Assembly (NCBI RefSeq): GCF_002934685.1
Contig: NZ_NKHL01000108.1
Span: forward strand, 522 to 45,589
Direction of reading: 5' to 3'
DNA length: 45,068 bases
Source of the DNA: Pseudomonas bohemica
GTDB lineage: Bacteria > Pseudomonadota > Gammaproteobacteria > Pseudomonadales > Pseudomonadaceae
The translations under genes and the position numbers were made by a program. The notes beneath the pieces are model-generated. The model had not been told where the DNA came from, ran no database searches, and saw nothing but the letters and a program-made list of their open reading frames with translations. This document shows positions 43,814-45,068 of this stretch, one piece after another (positions within the stretch are counted from its first letter, which is position 1; the number at the start of each line of letters is the position of its first letter).

Positions 43814-44734
43814 TCAGATCCCCTGTGGAATCTCTTCGCCACCCAGCGCTTCGAACAATTCCGGCAGGAACTCGCCAAAGGTCAGCATCATCAGGGTGAA
43901 GCTGGCGTCCAACTGGCCCAGTGCATCATCGCCGCCGTCCTGTTCGGCTTGATCCTGCAGCAGGTCTTCGAACTTCAGGCGTTTGACGCTCAGTTTGTCG
44001 TCTAGTACGAAAGACAGCTTGTCCTGCCAGGCCAGAGACAGCTGCGTCACGACCTTGCCGGTGCTCAGGTGCAGCTGGATTTCGTCGCTGGTCAGATCCT
44101 GACGCTTGCATTTGACGATGCCGCCGTCTTCATGGGTATCGCGCAGTTCGCATTCGTCGAGGACAAAGAAGTTCTCGGCGGTCTGGCCGGACTTGACCCA
44201 CTCGGTCATGACGGCGGTCGGTGCGGTTTTCACGGTCACCGGACGCACTGGCAGCGAGCCGACTACTTCACGCAGGGTCGACAGCAGGTCTTCGGCGCGT
44301 TTCGGGCTGGAAGCGTTGACCAGAATCACACCTTGTTTCGGTGCGATGGCGGCGAAGGTCGACGAGCGACGGATGAAGGCGCGCGGCAGGAACGCCTGGA
44401 TGATTTCGTCCTTGAGCTGATCGCGCTCCTTTTTATAGACCTTGCGCATTTGCTCGGTCTCGATCTCTTCGACTTTCTCTTTCAGCGCATCATTGACCAC
44501 GCTACCCGGCAGGATACGTTCTTCCTTGCGCGCCGAAATCAGCAGGAAATCGCCGCTGACATGCACCAGCGGTGCGTCTTCGCCCTTGCCGAACGGGGCG
44601 ATGAAACCGTAAGTGGTCAACTCCTGGCTGGCACAAGCGCGTGCGGGCTTGGTCGCCAATGCGGTTTCCAGCGCCTCGGCGTCAAATGGCAGGTCCTGGG
44701 TCAGGCGATAGACAAGCAGGTTTTTGAACCACAT
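43814..44734 (-). CDS. rdgC: Recombination-associated protein RdgC
   Basis: A 306-residue ring-forming DNA-binding protein that limits RecA activity. The family N terminus [20 protein letters not shown] and the helical middle ([19 protein letters not shown]) are seen, with [23 protein letters not shown] at the C terminus. ATG 44734 (MWFKN) is the family start; two upstream in-frame ATGs exist at 44758 and 44743, with AAAGGAGAG lying between them and the start. A TATAAT (minus strand, 44824-44819) may be its -10 box. Confidence 0.94.
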   Translation of the reverse strand: MWFKNLLVYRLTQDLPFDAEALETALATKPARACASQELTTYGFIAPFGKGEDAPLVHVSGDFLLISARKEERILPGSVVNDALKEKVEEIETEQMRKVYKKERDQLKDEIIQAFLPRAFIRRSSTFAAIAPKQGVILVNASSPKRAEDLLSTLREVVGSLPVRPVTVKTAPTAVMTEWVKSGQTAENFFVLDECELRDTHEDGGIVKCKRQDLTSDEIQLHLSTGKVVTQLSLAWQDKLSFVLDDKLSVKRLKFEDLLQDQAEQDGGDDALGQLDASFTLMMLTFGEFLPELFEALGGEEIPQGI

Positions 44735-44844
44735 GGGGTACATCTCTCCTTTATACAAAGGGGGGCATTATTCGCTGCCGTGACCCTGCGGCCAACCCTG
44801 ATGTAAGCCTTTGGTGGGATTATAAAAATTATTTGAAAAAGTGC

Positions 44845-44873
44845 TTGCCACAGATTTGAACGCTCCGTAGAAT
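44845..44873 (+). promoter_or_regulatory. Sigma70 promoter of the tRNA operon
   Basis: TTGCCA (44845-44850) and TAGAAT (44868-44873) with a 17-nt spacer, then a GC-rich discriminator GCGCGCC as found in stringently controlled stable RNA promoters. It lies directly ahead of tRNA-Val and overlaps the region where the divergent rdgC promoter should be. Confidence 0.8.
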
Positions 44874-44894
44874 GCGCGCCACACCGAGAGACAA

Positions 44895-44970
44895 GGGTGA
44901 TTAGCTCAGCCGGGAGAGCATCTGCCTTACAAGCAGAGGGTCGGCGGTTCGATCCCGTCATCACCCACCA
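44895..44970 (+). tRNA. tRNA-Val (anticodon UAC)
   Basis: 76 nt with encoded CCA. Acceptor GGGTGAT/ATCACCC, the D arm, anticodon stem-loop CTGCC-TTACAAG-GCAG carrying TAC, and T arm GGTTCGATCC are all present. First gene of a tRNA operon that leaves the window. Confidence 0.97.
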
Positions 44971-44990
44971 CTCGTTGAAAGGTGTTACGC

Positions 44991-45067
44991 GCAGCGGTAG
45001 TTCAGTCGGTTAGAATACCGGCCTGTCACGCCGGGGGTCGCGGGTTCGAGTCCCGTCCGCTGCGCCA
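44991..45067 (+). tRNA. tRNA-Asp (anticodon GUC)
   Basis: 77 nt with encoded CCA. Acceptor GCAGCGG/CCGCTGC, anticodon loop CTGTCAC carrying GTC, and T arm GGGTTCGAGTCCC. It lies 20 nt after tRNA-Val and one base from the window end. Confidence 0.97.
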
Positions 45068-45068
45068 T

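Overview
The window reads as chromosome of a fluorescens/syringae-type Pseudomonas. The evidence is high GC, densely packed genes with G/C-rich third positions, many REP/REPIN hairpins of the two common Pseudomonas sequence types, and a core set typical of the genus (rnd-ycgL, ycgN, ptrB, rdgC, pxpABC, cysK-lpxO, and a symporter-type hybrid kinase resembling MxtR/CrbS). I see no prophage, CRISPR array or intact insertion sequence.

Left end (1-7.3 kb) is the most accessory-looking part. It holds an orphan PAS-HWE histidine kinase, a DUF1275 membrane protein, a two-gene alternative polyamine operon (carboxynorspermidine decarboxylase and dehydrogenase), and a convergent pair of NAD(P)-dependent dehydrogenases (an SDR and a 3-hydroxyacyl-CoA-dehydrogenase-like enzyme). 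The promoter regions of that pair carry the same 16-bp operator-like sequence. No REPIN lies in this part.

7.6-25.6 kb: NAD malic enzyme with its own terminator, a GMC oxidoreductase, the lipid A phosphoethanolamine transferase eptA overlapping a small methyltransferase, then a run of conserved housekeeping genes (RNase D, YcgL, a 2-hydroxyacid dehydrogenase, nitroreductase, YcgN, a TrmH-type RNA methyltransferase, an HNH protein, a truncated spermidine-synthase-like protein, a cyclic-nucleotide-binding protein, oligopeptidase B, a class II glutamine amidotransferase and DUF2937).

25.9-35.5 kb: pxpABC (5-oxoproline hydrolysis) in one operon with 4-nt overlaps and a palindrome in the promoter; a MoxR AAA ATPase-vWA pair; a remnant of a small helix-turn-helix gene; a DUF748 protein; cysK; lpxO (lipid A hydroxylase); and an EamA exporter. 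The exporter lies behind a roughly 325-nt leader that has a good promoter, a Pro/Val-rich short ORF and a terminator-like hairpin. This is the best candidate in the window for an undescribed regulatory device.

35.6-45.1 kb: a 1157-residue Na+/solute-symporter-PAS-histidine kinase-receiver protein, a TDT-family transporter, an MFS-acyltransferase fusion, a BASS-family symporter, rdgC, and the start of a tRNA operon (Val-UAC, Asp-GUC) with a strong sigma70 promoter.

Two lipid A tailoring genes (eptA, lpxO) and a lysophospholipid-recycling-type fusion give the window an envelope flavour, but they are kilobases apart and I see no common operon. Functions are assigned by reading translated sequence and recalling family motifs; no database search was run.
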